A stretch of 16,791 bases of DNA from Bacillota bacterium (lineage in GTDB: Bacteria; Bacillota; Clostridia; Christensenellales; CAG-138), in assembly GCA_023451115.1 (NCBI GenBank), contig JAEXFV010000189.1, positions 1 to 16,791 of the forward strand, given 5' to 3'. Made by a program: the position numbers and the translations under genes. The notes beneath the pieces were generated by a model. It was not told the DNA's origin, searched no databases, and saw only the letters and a program-made list of their open reading frames with translations. Positions 1 through 6,723 of this stretch are shown here, one piece after another. How positions within the stretch are numbered: the stretch's first letter is position 1; each line of letters opens with the position of its first letter.

Positions 1-1133
1 TCATTATTCTGCTGATTCAAATCGGGGGCTTGGGCTTTATGTCTATGGCCACCATCTTTTTGATGGCCATGCGCAAAAAAATATCCCTGAAAGAACGTAT
101 GGTAATCGCTGAAGCGTTGAGTGCGGACCGGCTGCAGGGCGTGGTAGGGCTGATGGTCAACGCTATGAAGCTGACCTTTGGCGTAGAGCTGATCGGCGCC
201 GTTCTGTTATGTTTGCGGTTTATCCCATTGTTTGGCGCCACAAAGGGAATATGGTATGCAGTCTTTCATTCGATCTCTGCTTTTTGCAACGCGGGTTTTG
301 ACCTGATGGGAAACTATGCTTCCCTCACCGCTTTTCGTGGAGACTGGCTGGTAAATCTGGTGATTATGGCGCTGATTGTAACAGGCGGCACGGGGTTTGC
401 TGTGTTGGCGGATGTGGGGCATTCCCGGCGGTTTTCTAAAATGCGGCTGCAGACCAAAGTGGTATTATGTACCAATACAGCCCTGCTGCTGGCAGGGGCT
501 GTGCTGGTTTTTCTGTTGGAGCGGGATAATCCGGCTACCCTGGGTCGCCTCCCGGCAGGCGAGCAGGTGCTGGCAAGCTTATTCCAATCCGTCACACTGC
601 GTACTGCAGGGTTTAACACCATCGACCAGTTGGCGCTGCGGGATGCTACAAAGCTCATCGGCGTACTGCTGATGTTTATCGGCGCTTCTCCAGCCAGCAC
701 AGGAGGCGGCGTAAAAACCACCACGATTGCCCTGTTGATGATGGGGGTATGGAGCGTGGTGCGCAATCGCCCGGATGTCAACGCTTTCCGCCGCCGCATT
801 CCTTGGGCCACGGTGCGCCGGGCAGTGGCGGTCACCACCATATTAGGGGCAGCTTTGCTGGTCACCACCATTTTCATTTCCACTTTGGAGGCCAATGGCC
901 CCGCAGGGGCAATGGGGTTGGAAAATATTCTATATGAAACCACCTCCGCTTTCGGTACTGTGGGGGTATCCGTTGGGGTAACGGCTGCTATTGGTCCGGC
1001 CAGCCGCTGCCTGCTGATTTTAGGCATGTTTTTAGGCCGGGTTGGGCCCTTGACGTTGATGTTATCGTTTGCAGGCAAGAGTTCTGGAGATGCGGGTATC
1101 CGTTATCCGGAAGGAAACCTGATGATTGGATAG
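1..1133 (+). CDS. ktrB: Ktr/Trk-type potassium uptake channel subunit, 5'-truncated by window edge
   Basis: Membrane subunit of a K+ uptake system, the partner of the cytoplasmic KtrA ring encoded next. The reading frame is open from base 3 with no start before the edge, so the gene begins outside the window; about 376 residues are visible, and full KtrB proteins are usually around 440. The TTG at 30 is an internal Leu codon in the conserved IQIGGLGFM stretch. Later P-loop/selectivity signatures of the SKT fold are visible: AFCNAGFD (codons about 92-99 of the visible frame), LRTAGFNT, and YETTSAFGTVG. The glycine-rich FIGASPASTGGGVKTTT gating loop of KtrB/TrkH lies between the last two. The stop is TAG at 1131-1133; ktrA follows after 21 nt, so they are probably one operon. 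KtrB is preferred over TrkH because of the short length and the adjacent single-RCK KtrA-size partner. Confidence 0.93.
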   Translation, partial: IILLIQIGGLGFMSMATIFLMAMRKKISLKERMVIAEALSADRLQGVVGLMVNAMKLTFGVELIGAVLLCLRFIPLFGATKGIWYAVFHSISAFCNAGFDLMGNYASLTAFRGDWLVNLVIMALIVTGGTGFAVLADVGHSRRFSKMRLQTKVVLCTNTALLLAGAVLVFLLERDNPATLGRLPAGEQVLASLFQSVTLRTAGFNTIDQLALRDATKLIGVLLMFIGASPASTGGGVKTTTIALLMMGVWSVVRNRPDVNAFRRRIPWATVRRAVAVTTILGAALLVTTIFISTLEANGPAGAMGLENILYETTSAFGTVGVSVGVTAAIGPASRCLLILGMFLGRVGPLTLMLSFAGKSSGDAGIRYPEGNLMIG

Positions 1134-1154
1134 AGGAAAGGCGAGGAGGAAACA

Positions 1155-1817
1155 ATGGCGAAAAAATCCTTTCTGGTAATCGGCTTGGGCCGGTTAGGGA
1201 CCAGCTTAGCGCTGACGTTGAGCAAAATGGGGCATGATGTGTTGGCGGTAGACCGCAATGAAGAGCATGTGAGCGCTATAGCAGATCATGTAACCCATTC
1301 TATGATTGCGGACGCGTCGGAAGAACGGGTGCTCAAACAGCTGGGCGTATCCAACTTTGATTGTGTTGTGGTGGCAGTGGGGGATGACCTGCGTTCCTCT
1401 ATTTTGACCACGGTGTTATGCAAAGAACAGGGGGCAAAACGGGTGATATCCAAAGCCTACGATGATTTGCACGCCAAGCTGCTGGTCAAAACCGGAGCGG
1501 ATAAGGTAATTATGCCGGAGCGGGAAACCGGGGTGCGTCTGGCCCATGCTCTGGCAAACGAAAGCGTGCTGGATTTCATTGAGCTTTCACAGGAGTACAG
1601 CATCACCGAGATGCGGGTGCCCCAGGAATGGGTGGACAAAAGTCTGCAGGAGCTGGATGTGCGCGCGCGTTACAAGGTAAGCGTAATCGCCGTAAAGCGA
1701 GGAGAAAGCATGAATGTGGCGGTAGGTGCAGGGTATACTTTGCGGGAGGGCGATGAAATCATTATGCTGGGAGCAAACGATTGCCTGCAGCGTGTAGAGG
1801 CCTTGGGAGCAAAATAG
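1155..1817 (+). CDS. ktrA: Potassium uptake regulatory subunit (RCK/TrkA-N domain)
   Basis: Cytoplasmic RCK protein that forms the nucleotide-binding ring gating the KtrB channel. It has 220 residues, the usual size of single-RCK KtrA; TrkA of enterobacteria is about twice as long. The Rossmann motif G10-L-G-R-L-G15 follows the first strand, and the acidic residue ending strand two is D33 (VLAVDRN), which normally holds the adenosine ribose. The N-terminal RCK domain spans about 4-125 and a TrkA-C-like domain about 135-218, ending in the typical REGDEIIMLG stretch. The start at ATG 1155 is supported by a purine-rich GAGGAGG about 6 nt upstream. Genes on both sides are on the same strand; tadA follows after 33 nt. 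Nothing looks broken. Confidence 0.93.
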   Translation: MAKKSFLVIGLGRLGTSLALTLSKMGHDVLAVDRNEEHVSAIADHVTHSMIADASEERVLKQLGVSNFDCVVVAVGDDLRSSILTTVLCKEQGAKRVISKAYDDLHAKLLVKTGADKVIMPERETGVRLAHALANESVLDFIELSQEYSITEMRVPQEWVDKSLQELDVRARYKVSVIAVKRGESMNVAVGAGYTLREGDEIIMLGANDCLQRVEALGAK

Positions 1818-1850
1818 GAGCAGAAAGCTTTTTATCCGGGAGGGACTAAC

Positions 1851-2294
1851 ATGATGGTGGATTACACGTATATGCGCATGGCGCTGGAAGAAGCGCAGCT
1901 GGCCTATCAGCAGGATGAGGTGCCTGTGGGCGCTGTCATTGTGCAGGGGGGGAAGGTAATTGCCCGGGCCCACAACCTGTGTGAAGCATCCGACGACCCT
2001 ACCGCCCATGCCGAATTGCTTGCTATACGGGAGGCGGCCCGTAAATGCAAGGGCTTTTTAAACGGATGTACGTTATACGTTACGCTGGAGCCCTGCGCCA
2101 TGTGCACCGGCGCTGCCGTTAATTCCAGGGTATCGCGGATTGTATTCGGTGCGTTTGACGAAAAGGCTGGCTGCTGTGGCTCGGTGGTGGATATGGCGGA
2201 CGGCTGGTTCCCCCACAGCATCGAGGTAATCGGCGGTGTAATGGAGGAGGAGTGCGGGGATATCCTCAGCGCCTTTTTTCAGCAAAAGCGTTGA
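1851..2294 (+). CDS. tadA: tRNA-specific adenosine deaminase TadA
   Basis: Deaminates A34 to inosine in the anticodon of tRNA-Arg(ACG), allowing one tRNA to read several Arg codons. It has 147 residues, normal for TadA. The zinc-dependent cytidine/deoxycytidylate deaminase signature is complete: H53-A-E55 (proton-shuttle Glu) and P81-C82-A-M-C85. The sequence around it, DDPTAHAEL and TLEPCAMCTGA, is TadA-like rather than CDA-like. Two adjacent ATG codons (1851 and 1854) could both start; a GGGAGGG ribosome site at about 1839-1845 fits either. It lies 33 nt after ktrA and is probably cotranscribed, a positional link rather than a functional one. A strong terminator follows directly. Confidence 0.93.
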   Translation: MMVDYTYMRMALEEAQLAYQQDEVPVGAVIVQGGKVIARAHNLCEASDDPTAHAELLAIREAARKCKGFLNGCTLYVTLEPCAMCTGAAVNSRVSRIVFGAFDEKAGCCGSVVDMADGWFPHSIEVIGGVMEEECGDILSAFFQQKR

Positions 2295-2312
2295 TTGCAA
2301 AACCAAGATAAC

Positions 2313-2354
2313 AAAATGCCTTACCACCCATAGCAGGGCGGTAAGGCATTTTTT
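2313..2354 (+). terminator. Intrinsic terminator after tadA (possibly bidirectional)
   Basis: A perfect 13-bp inverted repeat (2313-2325 with 2340-2352), extended inside by one mismatch and three more G-C pairs around an ATAGCA loop, runs into a T-rich tract at 2349-2354. It starts 18 nt after the tadA stop. The left arm opens with AAAA, so transcripts of the minus-strand gene ending at 2456 would also meet a stem followed by UUUU, though that side has the weaker U run. Confidence 0.9.
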
Positions 2355-2366
2355 ATTTGGTGATTT

Positions 2367-2393
2367 TATGGTGAAAAAATAATTTTCACCATA
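2367..2393. repeat. AT-rich 11-bp perfect hairpin between convergent genes
   Basis: TATGGTGAAAA (2367-2377) is repeated inverted at 2383-2393 around an AATAA loop. It has no U run on either strand. It sits between the tadA terminator and the end of the minus-strand nucleotidyltransferase gene, so it may be an mRNA 3'-end stabilising stem or a weak second terminator element. Function is unknown. Confidence 0.5.
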
Positions 2394-2455
2394 CCGCATG
2401 GATGCCTGTATGCTGTGATGGAATGTTCATAATCCGGCGGCTTAACCGGCTGCAG

Positions 2456-3367
2456 TTACCGCCACAATTGTTCAGGATAGATTTCCTGTGCTTTCAGTTG
2501 GGCAATGGCTTGTTCTACCAGGGGTTTATCCTCCCGGTAGGTTACGCCAAACCATTGGTCATGCCCCGGAAGCACCTTTACAGTAGCCTGCCCCTCTAAT
2601 AGGAGCTCACCAACTGTGGTGGGTAAAAGATATTCCGCCTTGAGAGGATCCTGCTGCATCGGCCCGTCCAAAAAGGCGGGGAAGCGGGCTGCCAGGGTAT
2701 CCAACAAAGCAGCGTCAAATCCCCAGAAATTCATGGACACTGTGGTGCCCAATGACACGGAGATTTCCTTGCCCTGATCCAGGTACAATGGCATACCTTC
2801 CGGCCCCCATTGCACCCCACGGCATTCCTGGATGTGTTGTAGCATGCCGGACTCATTTACCGTGCAAATGCCCCGGGTTACCGAGCCGTGGCGGGTTAGG
2901 GTATTTTCGATGGGGTAGCCCACCATGGCGTATTCGCCCGGCTTATGAGGGGCGCTTAAATAATCATACATCGCCTGCAAACCGCCTGGGCCATAGTAAT
3001 CGTCTGCATTGATGACGGCAAAAGGCGCGGTAACCTTGCCAAGACAGGCCAAAAGGGCATGGGAAGTGCCCCAGGGTTTGGTCCGTCCTGGGGGGACAGC
3101 ATAGCCTTGGGGTAAATCCTCCATGCGCTGATATACGCAGGTAAGGTCAACATAAGGCCGGACGCGGTTAGCCAACCTTTCATCAAAATCCGTTTGCATC
3201 TCCTCTTTTATAATGCAAACGACTTGGGAAAATCCGGCCTTTACCGCATCGTAAATAGAAAAATCGATGATTAGGTGGCCTTGCGGGTCAACGGGATCGA
3301 TCTGCTTGAGCCCGCCGTAACGGCTGCCCATGCCCGCTGCCAGAATTACCAATACTGGTTTATGCAT
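2456..3367 (-). CDS. Sugar-phosphate nucleotidyltransferase family protein
   Basis: A 303-residue NTP_transferase-fold protein. The nucleotide-binding signature L9-A-A-G-M-G-S-R16 followed by Y-G-G-L-K21-Q is the pyrophosphorylase loop, with K21 probably touching the phosphate of the NTP. I-N120-A-D122-D is the metal-binding Asp pair, and PWGTSHAL (98-105) resembles the GT-A sugar-nucleotide transferase core. The length is close to short GalU/RfbA types, but it lacks the usual RfbA GDNI motif, so the sugar and nucleotide cannot be named. The ATG at 3367 is preceded by AAGGAG with 7-nt spacing. It stands alone between two terminators with its own promoter, so context gives no pathway. UTP- or CTP-dependent activation of a cell-surface sugar or polyol phosphate is inference. 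Confidence 0.85.
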   Translation of the reverse strand: MHKPVLVILAAGMGSRYGGLKQIDPVDPQGHLIIDFSIYDAVKAGFSQVVCIIKEEMQTDFDERLANRVRPYVDLTCVYQRMEDLPQGYAVPPGRTKPWGTSHALLACLGKVTAPFAVINADDYYGPGGLQAMYDYLSAPHKPGEYAMVGYPIENTLTRHGSVTRGICTVNESGMLQHIQECRGVQWGPEGMPLYLDQGKEISVSLGTTVSMNFWGFDAALLDTLAARFPAFLDGPMQQDPLKAEYLLPTTVGELLLEGQATVKVLPGHDQWFGVTYREDKPLVEQAIAQLKAQEIYPEQLWR

Positions 3368-3396
3368 CGTCGCTCTCCTTGGTATTTGGTTTTACC

Positions 3397-3424
3397 AGTA
3401 TAGCATATCCAAGGGGAAAAACAA
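3397..3424 (-). promoter_or_regulatory. Extended -10 promoter for the nucleotidyltransferase gene
   Basis: On the minus strand TATACT (3402-3397) is preceded by TGC, the extended -10 pattern, and a weak TTGTTT (3424-3419) lies 16 nt upstream. The start of transcription would be near 3390, about 23 nt before the ATG at 3367. This fits the isolated gene. Not tested. Confidence 0.5.
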
Positions 3425-3484
3425 ACTGCCCTTTGCGCCCCAGGGTTGGCCCGCTCAGCCTTGTTGGGCGCATAAGGAACGCCT

Positions 3485-3530
3485 AAACAGGAAAAACATG
3501 CCCTGAAATATTGCTTTTCAGGGCATGGCA
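3485..3530 (-). terminator. Intrinsic terminator after the small unknown gene
   Basis: CATGCCCTGAAA (3497-3508) pairs perfectly with 3516-3527 around a 7-nt loop. Reading the minus strand, the stem is followed by TTTTTCC, giving a normal intrinsic terminator 13 nt after the stop of the gene at 3540. Confidence 0.85.
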
Positions 3531-3539
3531 GGGGCAAAC

Positions 3540-3779
3540 CTATTTTAGGTAATCTCCTACATTGCATTGATTGTATTGCTTGATGATATCCATCACGATC
3601 GATCCATCCGGCTGAACCGTTTCGCTAACGATTTTATATTGGGTACGGCTGCGGTCCAGTGCGGATAGATAGCGTGCAACCTCTTCCTTGACCAGTTTGG
3701 CTGCGTAATCATGCCCAAGGTCTTCTTTGAGCATAAAATGCAGCGTTTGGCAAATGCATGCTGCCTTCACTCGTTTCAC
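3540..3779 (-). CDS. Small conserved-looking protein of unknown function
   Basis: A short protein of 79 residues if it starts at GTG 3779, where AAGGGGG (3794-3788) lies 8 nt upstream. The frame stays open to a TTG at 3881, but that part runs through a terminator and a hairpin and is unlikely to be translated; GTG codons at 3788 and 3770 are alternatives. The protein begins with a Lys/Arg-Val repeat and KAACICQTLHF, then a charged helical stretch and a C-terminal SETVQPDGSIVMDIIKQYN region that looks like a beta hairpin. It has no membrane segment, signal or CXXC motif. From memory, similar 75-85 residue proteins occur in clostridial genomes without assigned function; that is not checked. It has its own terminator, which supports it being a real gene. 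Confidence 0.7.
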   Translation of the reverse strand: MKRVKAACICQTLHFMLKEDLGHDYAAKLVKEEVARYLSALDRSRTQYKIVSETVQPDGSIVMDIIKQYNQCNVGDYLK

Positions 3780-3796
3780 TCTTTTCACCCCCTTCT

Positions 3797-3827
3797 GAAA
3801 GCTGCCGGGCATTTCTTCGCAGCTTTC
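3797..3827 (-). promoter_or_regulatory. Hairpin directly upstream of the RBS of the small gene
   Basis: On the minus strand GAAAGCTGC (3827-3819) pairs perfectly with GCAGCTTTC (3805-3797), loop 13 nt, ending two bases before the AAGGGGG ribosome site. A second copy of GAAAGCTGC lies at 3879-3871 inside the upstream terminator arm, so the 3' arm has two possible partners. This could modulate translation or read-through, which is inference. Confidence 0.45.
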
Positions 3828-3861
3828 CATATTCCCAGGAGAAAAACAAGCCCGCAGTATC

Positions 3862-3909
3862 AAAAAACGAGCAGCTTTCAACTGGACTTACGCCATGTCA
3901 GCTACTCGT
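3862..3909 (-). terminator. Intrinsic terminator at the end of the arg operon transcript
   Basis: On the minus strand the 10-nt arms 3909-3900 and 3876-3867 pair fully, including one G-U that would be a C-A mismatch on the other strand. They are followed by six T residues (3867-3862), so the orientation is minus. It lies about 70 nt after the GNAT gene stop. A weaker 7-bp hairpin (3949-3955 with 3965-3971) precedes it. Confidence 0.8.
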
Positions 3910-3980
3910 TGTAATGGTATTTTATCAAATTTTTCAGCCCTTGGCAAAAGCCTTTTTCAAAAACAAAGGCTATTTTTCCA

Positions 3981-4490
3981 TTAGGGCTTAAGCGCCTGGG
4001 CATCTACTTCATATCCCGGCTCTAACTCTCGCACCAGCAGTGCACGGACATATCCCCGGTCTGTAGCGGTAGAACGGATATAAAAACCCTGGCCATAGTA
4101 AAAGCGGATGAGGCTGGCCATCCTGGCCGAGGTGTGCAAGGTGACGGCGGGCAGGCGCATACGCTGGCATTCATGGAGCACCGCATGAATCAGCGCCCCG
4201 CCTACGCCGCAGCTTTGTGCCTTGAGCCGCACGCCAAACCGGCTGATAAAACCTACGCCAGCCCGCTTTTCAAAGCGGATGGTACCCACCGGCTCATTGT
4301 CCAGCAAAGCGATGTACACGTTTTTGGTTTGGAGATCCGCCAACACCGCCGCTTCATCATCCTTAAGCGCAAATACCATATCCGGCTTGCCCAGATCGAA
4401 GGCATATTTTTCAAAAGCCTCCCGGGTGATGGAGAGGATATCTGCAACATCCTGCTCATCCGCCCTGCGGATAAAGATGGATTTGTACAT
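3981..4490 (-). CDS. GNAT-family N-acetyltransferase coupled to argF
   Basis: A 169-residue GNAT-fold acetyltransferase. The acetyl-CoA pyrophosphate loop is visible as Q92-S-C-G-V-G-G (R/Q-x-x-G-x-G/A pattern) at the start of the long helix. It is preceded by the beta-4 strand FISRFGVRL and followed by the late-strand pattern LHTSARMASLIRFYYGQGF (about 119-136), a common GNAT C-terminal strand-helix. The ATG (4490-4488) shares one base with the argF TGA, so translation is probably coupled. It is the last gene before the operon terminator. The substrate cannot be read from the sequence. Because the operon lacks argA/argJ, and short GNAT-only N-acetylglutamate synthases of about 170 residues are known, an N-acetylglutamate synthase role is plausible but unproven. 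Confidence 0.85.
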   Translation of the reverse strand: MYKSIFIRRADEQDVADILSITREAFEKYAFDLGKPDMVFALKDDEAAVLADLQTKNVYIALLDNEPVGTIRFEKRAGVGFISRFGVRLKAQSCGVGGALIHAVLHECQRMRLPAVTLHTSARMASLIRFYYGQGFYIRSTATDRGYVRALLVRELEPGYEVDAQALKP

Positions 4491-5476
4491 CAGGCCATCA
4501 GCTCCTCATAGGCCTTGCCGCTCATCAGCAGCGCCATCACCGCTTTTTGGGCATGCAGGCGGTTTTCCGCTTCATCGAATACCACGCTTTGAGGCCCGTC
4601 GATGACAGCGGCTTCCACTTCTTCTCCCCGATGAGCAGGCAGGCAGTGGAGGAAAATGGCCTCCGGCTCCGCTGCGGCCATCACGGATTGGGTGACGCGG
4701 AACGGCTCCATCACCGCCATGCGTTCTTTGAATTCCGCTTCCTGACCCATGCTGGCCCAAACGTCCGCATACAGCACGGAAGCACCCTTTGCGGCCTCCA
4801 TAGGGTCGTCCGTCAAAAGGATACGGCTGCCGCTTTCTTTGGCATACCCTTGGCAAGCTGCCAGAATATCCGGGTTTGGCGCGTATTCCCTGGGGCAGGC
4901 TACCGCAAAATCTACCCCCAGTTTGGAGCAGATTACCATGAGAGAGTGGCACATGTTGTTGTTGCCATCGCCAAAGTAGCTGAGCTTTTTGCCTTCAAAC
5001 GGGCCGCAATGCTCATAAAAGGTTTGCATATCCGCTAAAACCTGGCAGGGGTGCACCAGGTCCGTGAGGCCGTTAATAATGGGGATGCTGCCGTACTTGG
5101 CCAAATCCTCCACATCGGCCTGCTGGAAGGTGCGGATCATGATGCCGTCTACCATGCGGGAAAGCACCATGGCGGTATCGTGAATGGTTTCCCCCCGGCC
5201 CAGCTGGATATCGTTGCTGGAAAGGAAGAGCGGGTAACAACCCATCTGCACCGCGCCCACCTCAAAGGATACCCGGGTGCGGGTGGAGGACTTGGTAAAG
5301 ATCAGCCCCATGGTTTTGCCCTGCAGGTGCTTGTGGGGAATGCCGGCCTTTAACTGGGCTTTCATGTGCAGGCCCAGCGCCAGGCTTTGGCGGATTTCAT
5401 CCGGGCTCCAGTCCATCAGGGTCAATAGGTGTTTCTGTGCAAAGGGGGCTTGTGCTTTGTATTGTTCCAGCTTCAT
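4490..5476 (-). CDS. argF: Ornithine carbamoyltransferase
   Basis: Converts ornithine and carbamoyl phosphate to citrulline. With the ATG at 5476 the protein is 328 residues; AAAGGAG (5490-5484) lies 7 nt upstream, whereas the longer open frame up to 5518 lacks a ribosome site and would run into argD. Family motifs in order: carbamoyl-phosphate loop S64-T-R-T-R68, H142-P-C-Q145, the G169-D-G-N-N-N174 stretch, the ornithine-specific D238-V-W-A-S-M-G, and H277-C-L-P280. The SMG loop and HCLP separate it from aspartate carbamoyltransferase. It could be catabolic ArcB by fold, but its place after argD in an arg biosynthesis cluster favours argF. It overlaps the next gene by one base. Confidence 0.95.
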   Translation of the reverse strand: MKLEQYKAQAPFAQKHLLTLMDWSPDEIRQSLALGLHMKAQLKAGIPHKHLQGKTMGLIFTKSSTRTRVSFEVGAVQMGCYPLFLSSNDIQLGRGETIHDTAMVLSRMVDGIMIRTFQQADVEDLAKYGSIPIINGLTDLVHPCQVLADMQTFYEHCGPFEGKKLSYFGDGNNNMCHSLMVICSKLGVDFAVACPREYAPNPDILAACQGYAKESGSRILLTDDPMEAAKGASVLYADVWASMGQEAEFKERMAVMEPFRVTQSVMAAAEPEAIFLHCLPAHRGEEVEAAVIDGPQSVVFDEAENRLHAQKAVMALLMSGKAYEELMA

Positions 5477-5514
5477 AGAAAGACTCCTTTCATTATGCTT
5501 CCGATGTATCACAA

Positions 5515-6720
5515 TCATGCGGGTTCATTCTGTCCTAAGAAGGCTGCCAATGCCTGCAGTAAACGGTTGATCTCTTCTATGGAGATGACAAGCGGCGGCA
5601 CCAGGCGCATGGTGTTGCGGCCTGCGGTGCCTACAATAAATCCTTTTTCCAGCAGGTTCAGCTGCACCTGTTTTACCGCCAGGTTGGGGGCGAATTCCAC
5701 GCCCACCATCAACCCCTGTCCCCGTACCTCCAGGATGGTTTCCGGGCAGGCAGCCTGCAGCGCCCGCAGGGATTGTTTTAATAGCCCGCCTTTTTGCCTC
5801 ACACTTTCCAAAAAGCCGGGCTGGGTCATGGTTTCCATCACCGCCACGCCGGCGGCGCAGGCCAGCGGGTTACCTCCAAAGGTGCTGCCATGGTCCCCCG
5901 GGGCAAAGGCACAGCAAAAATCCTTGGCCAATACTGCGCCGATTGGCACACCGCCGCCCAGGGCTTTGGCGCTGGTAAAGATATCCGGCTCTACCCCGTA
6001 AAGCTGGTGGGCAAACAAGAATCCCGTGCGGCCCATGCCGCATTGCACTTCGTCAAAAATCAGCAGTACGCCCAACTCATCGCAAAGAGAGCGGACGGCT
6101 TTGAGATACGCCGAGCCAGCCTCTATCACCCCGCCTTCCCCTTGGATAGGCTCCAGCATCACGGCAGCCGTGTGGGGAGTAATGGCGTCAGCCAACGCTT
6201 CCAGGTTGCCATAGGGCACGTAGGAAAAGCCTTCGGGCAGAGGCGTGAAAGGGAGCTGGTATTTCGGCTGCGCCGTTGCCGTCAGCGTAGCCAAAGTGCG
6301 GCCGTGAAAAGAATTGGAGGCGGAAATAATGCCGTAGCGGTACTCGCCCTTTTTATGATAGTAGGCCCGCGCCAGCTTGATTGCGGCCTCGTTGGCTTCC
6401 GCTCCTGAATTGGCGAAAAACACTTTGTCCGCGCAGGTATTCTGGCACAACAGCTGCGCCAGCCTTGCTTGGGGTTCGTTATAAAAATAGTTGCAGCTGT
6501 GCAAAAGGCTCTGGGCCTGCTGGGTAATTGCCTTGGTAATGGCCGGGTGACTGTAGCCCAGGGCGTTTACGGCAATGCCCGCCAAAAAATCCGTGTAGGC
6601 GGCGCCACCATCGTCATACAGCGTGCAGCCGCTGCCCCGTACCGGCATCACTGGCAGCCGTTCTCCAAAGGTGTTCATGTAATAGGCCTGATCCAGCTGT
6701 TTCACTTCCTGAAAGGTCAT
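5515..6720 (-). CDS. argD: Acetylornithine aminotransferase
   Basis: A PLP enzyme that transaminates N-acetylglutamate semialdehyde to N-acetylornithine. Its 401 residues match the family. Class-III aminotransferase features: NSGAEANE (104-111) for the PLP phosphate, S-F-H139-G-R-T, E190-P-I-Q-G-E-G, F-D223-E-V for the pyridine nitrogen, and the Schiff-base lysine K252 in TSAKALGGG. Its ATG (6720) follows the argB stop by only 3 nt and its stop lies 38 nt before the argF start, so the genes are tightly packed. ArgD and ornithine or GABA aminotransferases share the fold; the operon position decides the call. Confidence 0.95.
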   Translation of the reverse strand: MTFQEVKQLDQAYYMNTFGERLPVMPVRGSGCTLYDDGGAAYTDFLAGIAVNALGYSHPAITKAITQQAQSLLHSCNYFYNEPQARLAQLLCQNTCADKVFFANSGAEANEAAIKLARAYYHKKGEYRYGIISASNSFHGRTLATLTATAQPKYQLPFTPLPEGFSYVPYGNLEALADAITPHTAAVMLEPIQGEGGVIEAGSAYLKAVRSLCDELGVLLIFDEVQCGMGRTGFLFAHQLYGVEPDIFTSAKALGGGVPIGAVLAKDFCCAFAPGDHGSTFGGNPLACAAGVAVMETMTQPGFLESVRQKGGLLKQSLRALQAACPETILEVRGQGLMVGVEFAPNLAVKQVQLNLLEKGFIVGTAGRNTMRLVPPLVISIEEINRLLQALAAFLGQNEPA

Positions 6721-6723
6721 GGT

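Noticed and set aside
314..1078. 254-residue open frame on the minus strand
   Set aside because: It lies fully antisense to ktrB, whose frame carries all K+ channel motifs; it has no ribosome site and no recognisable protein.
3780..3881. Longer version of the small gene starting at TTG 3881
   Set aside because: The extra 34 codons run through the arm of an intrinsic terminator and a hairpin; the GTG at 3779 has a proper ribosome site.
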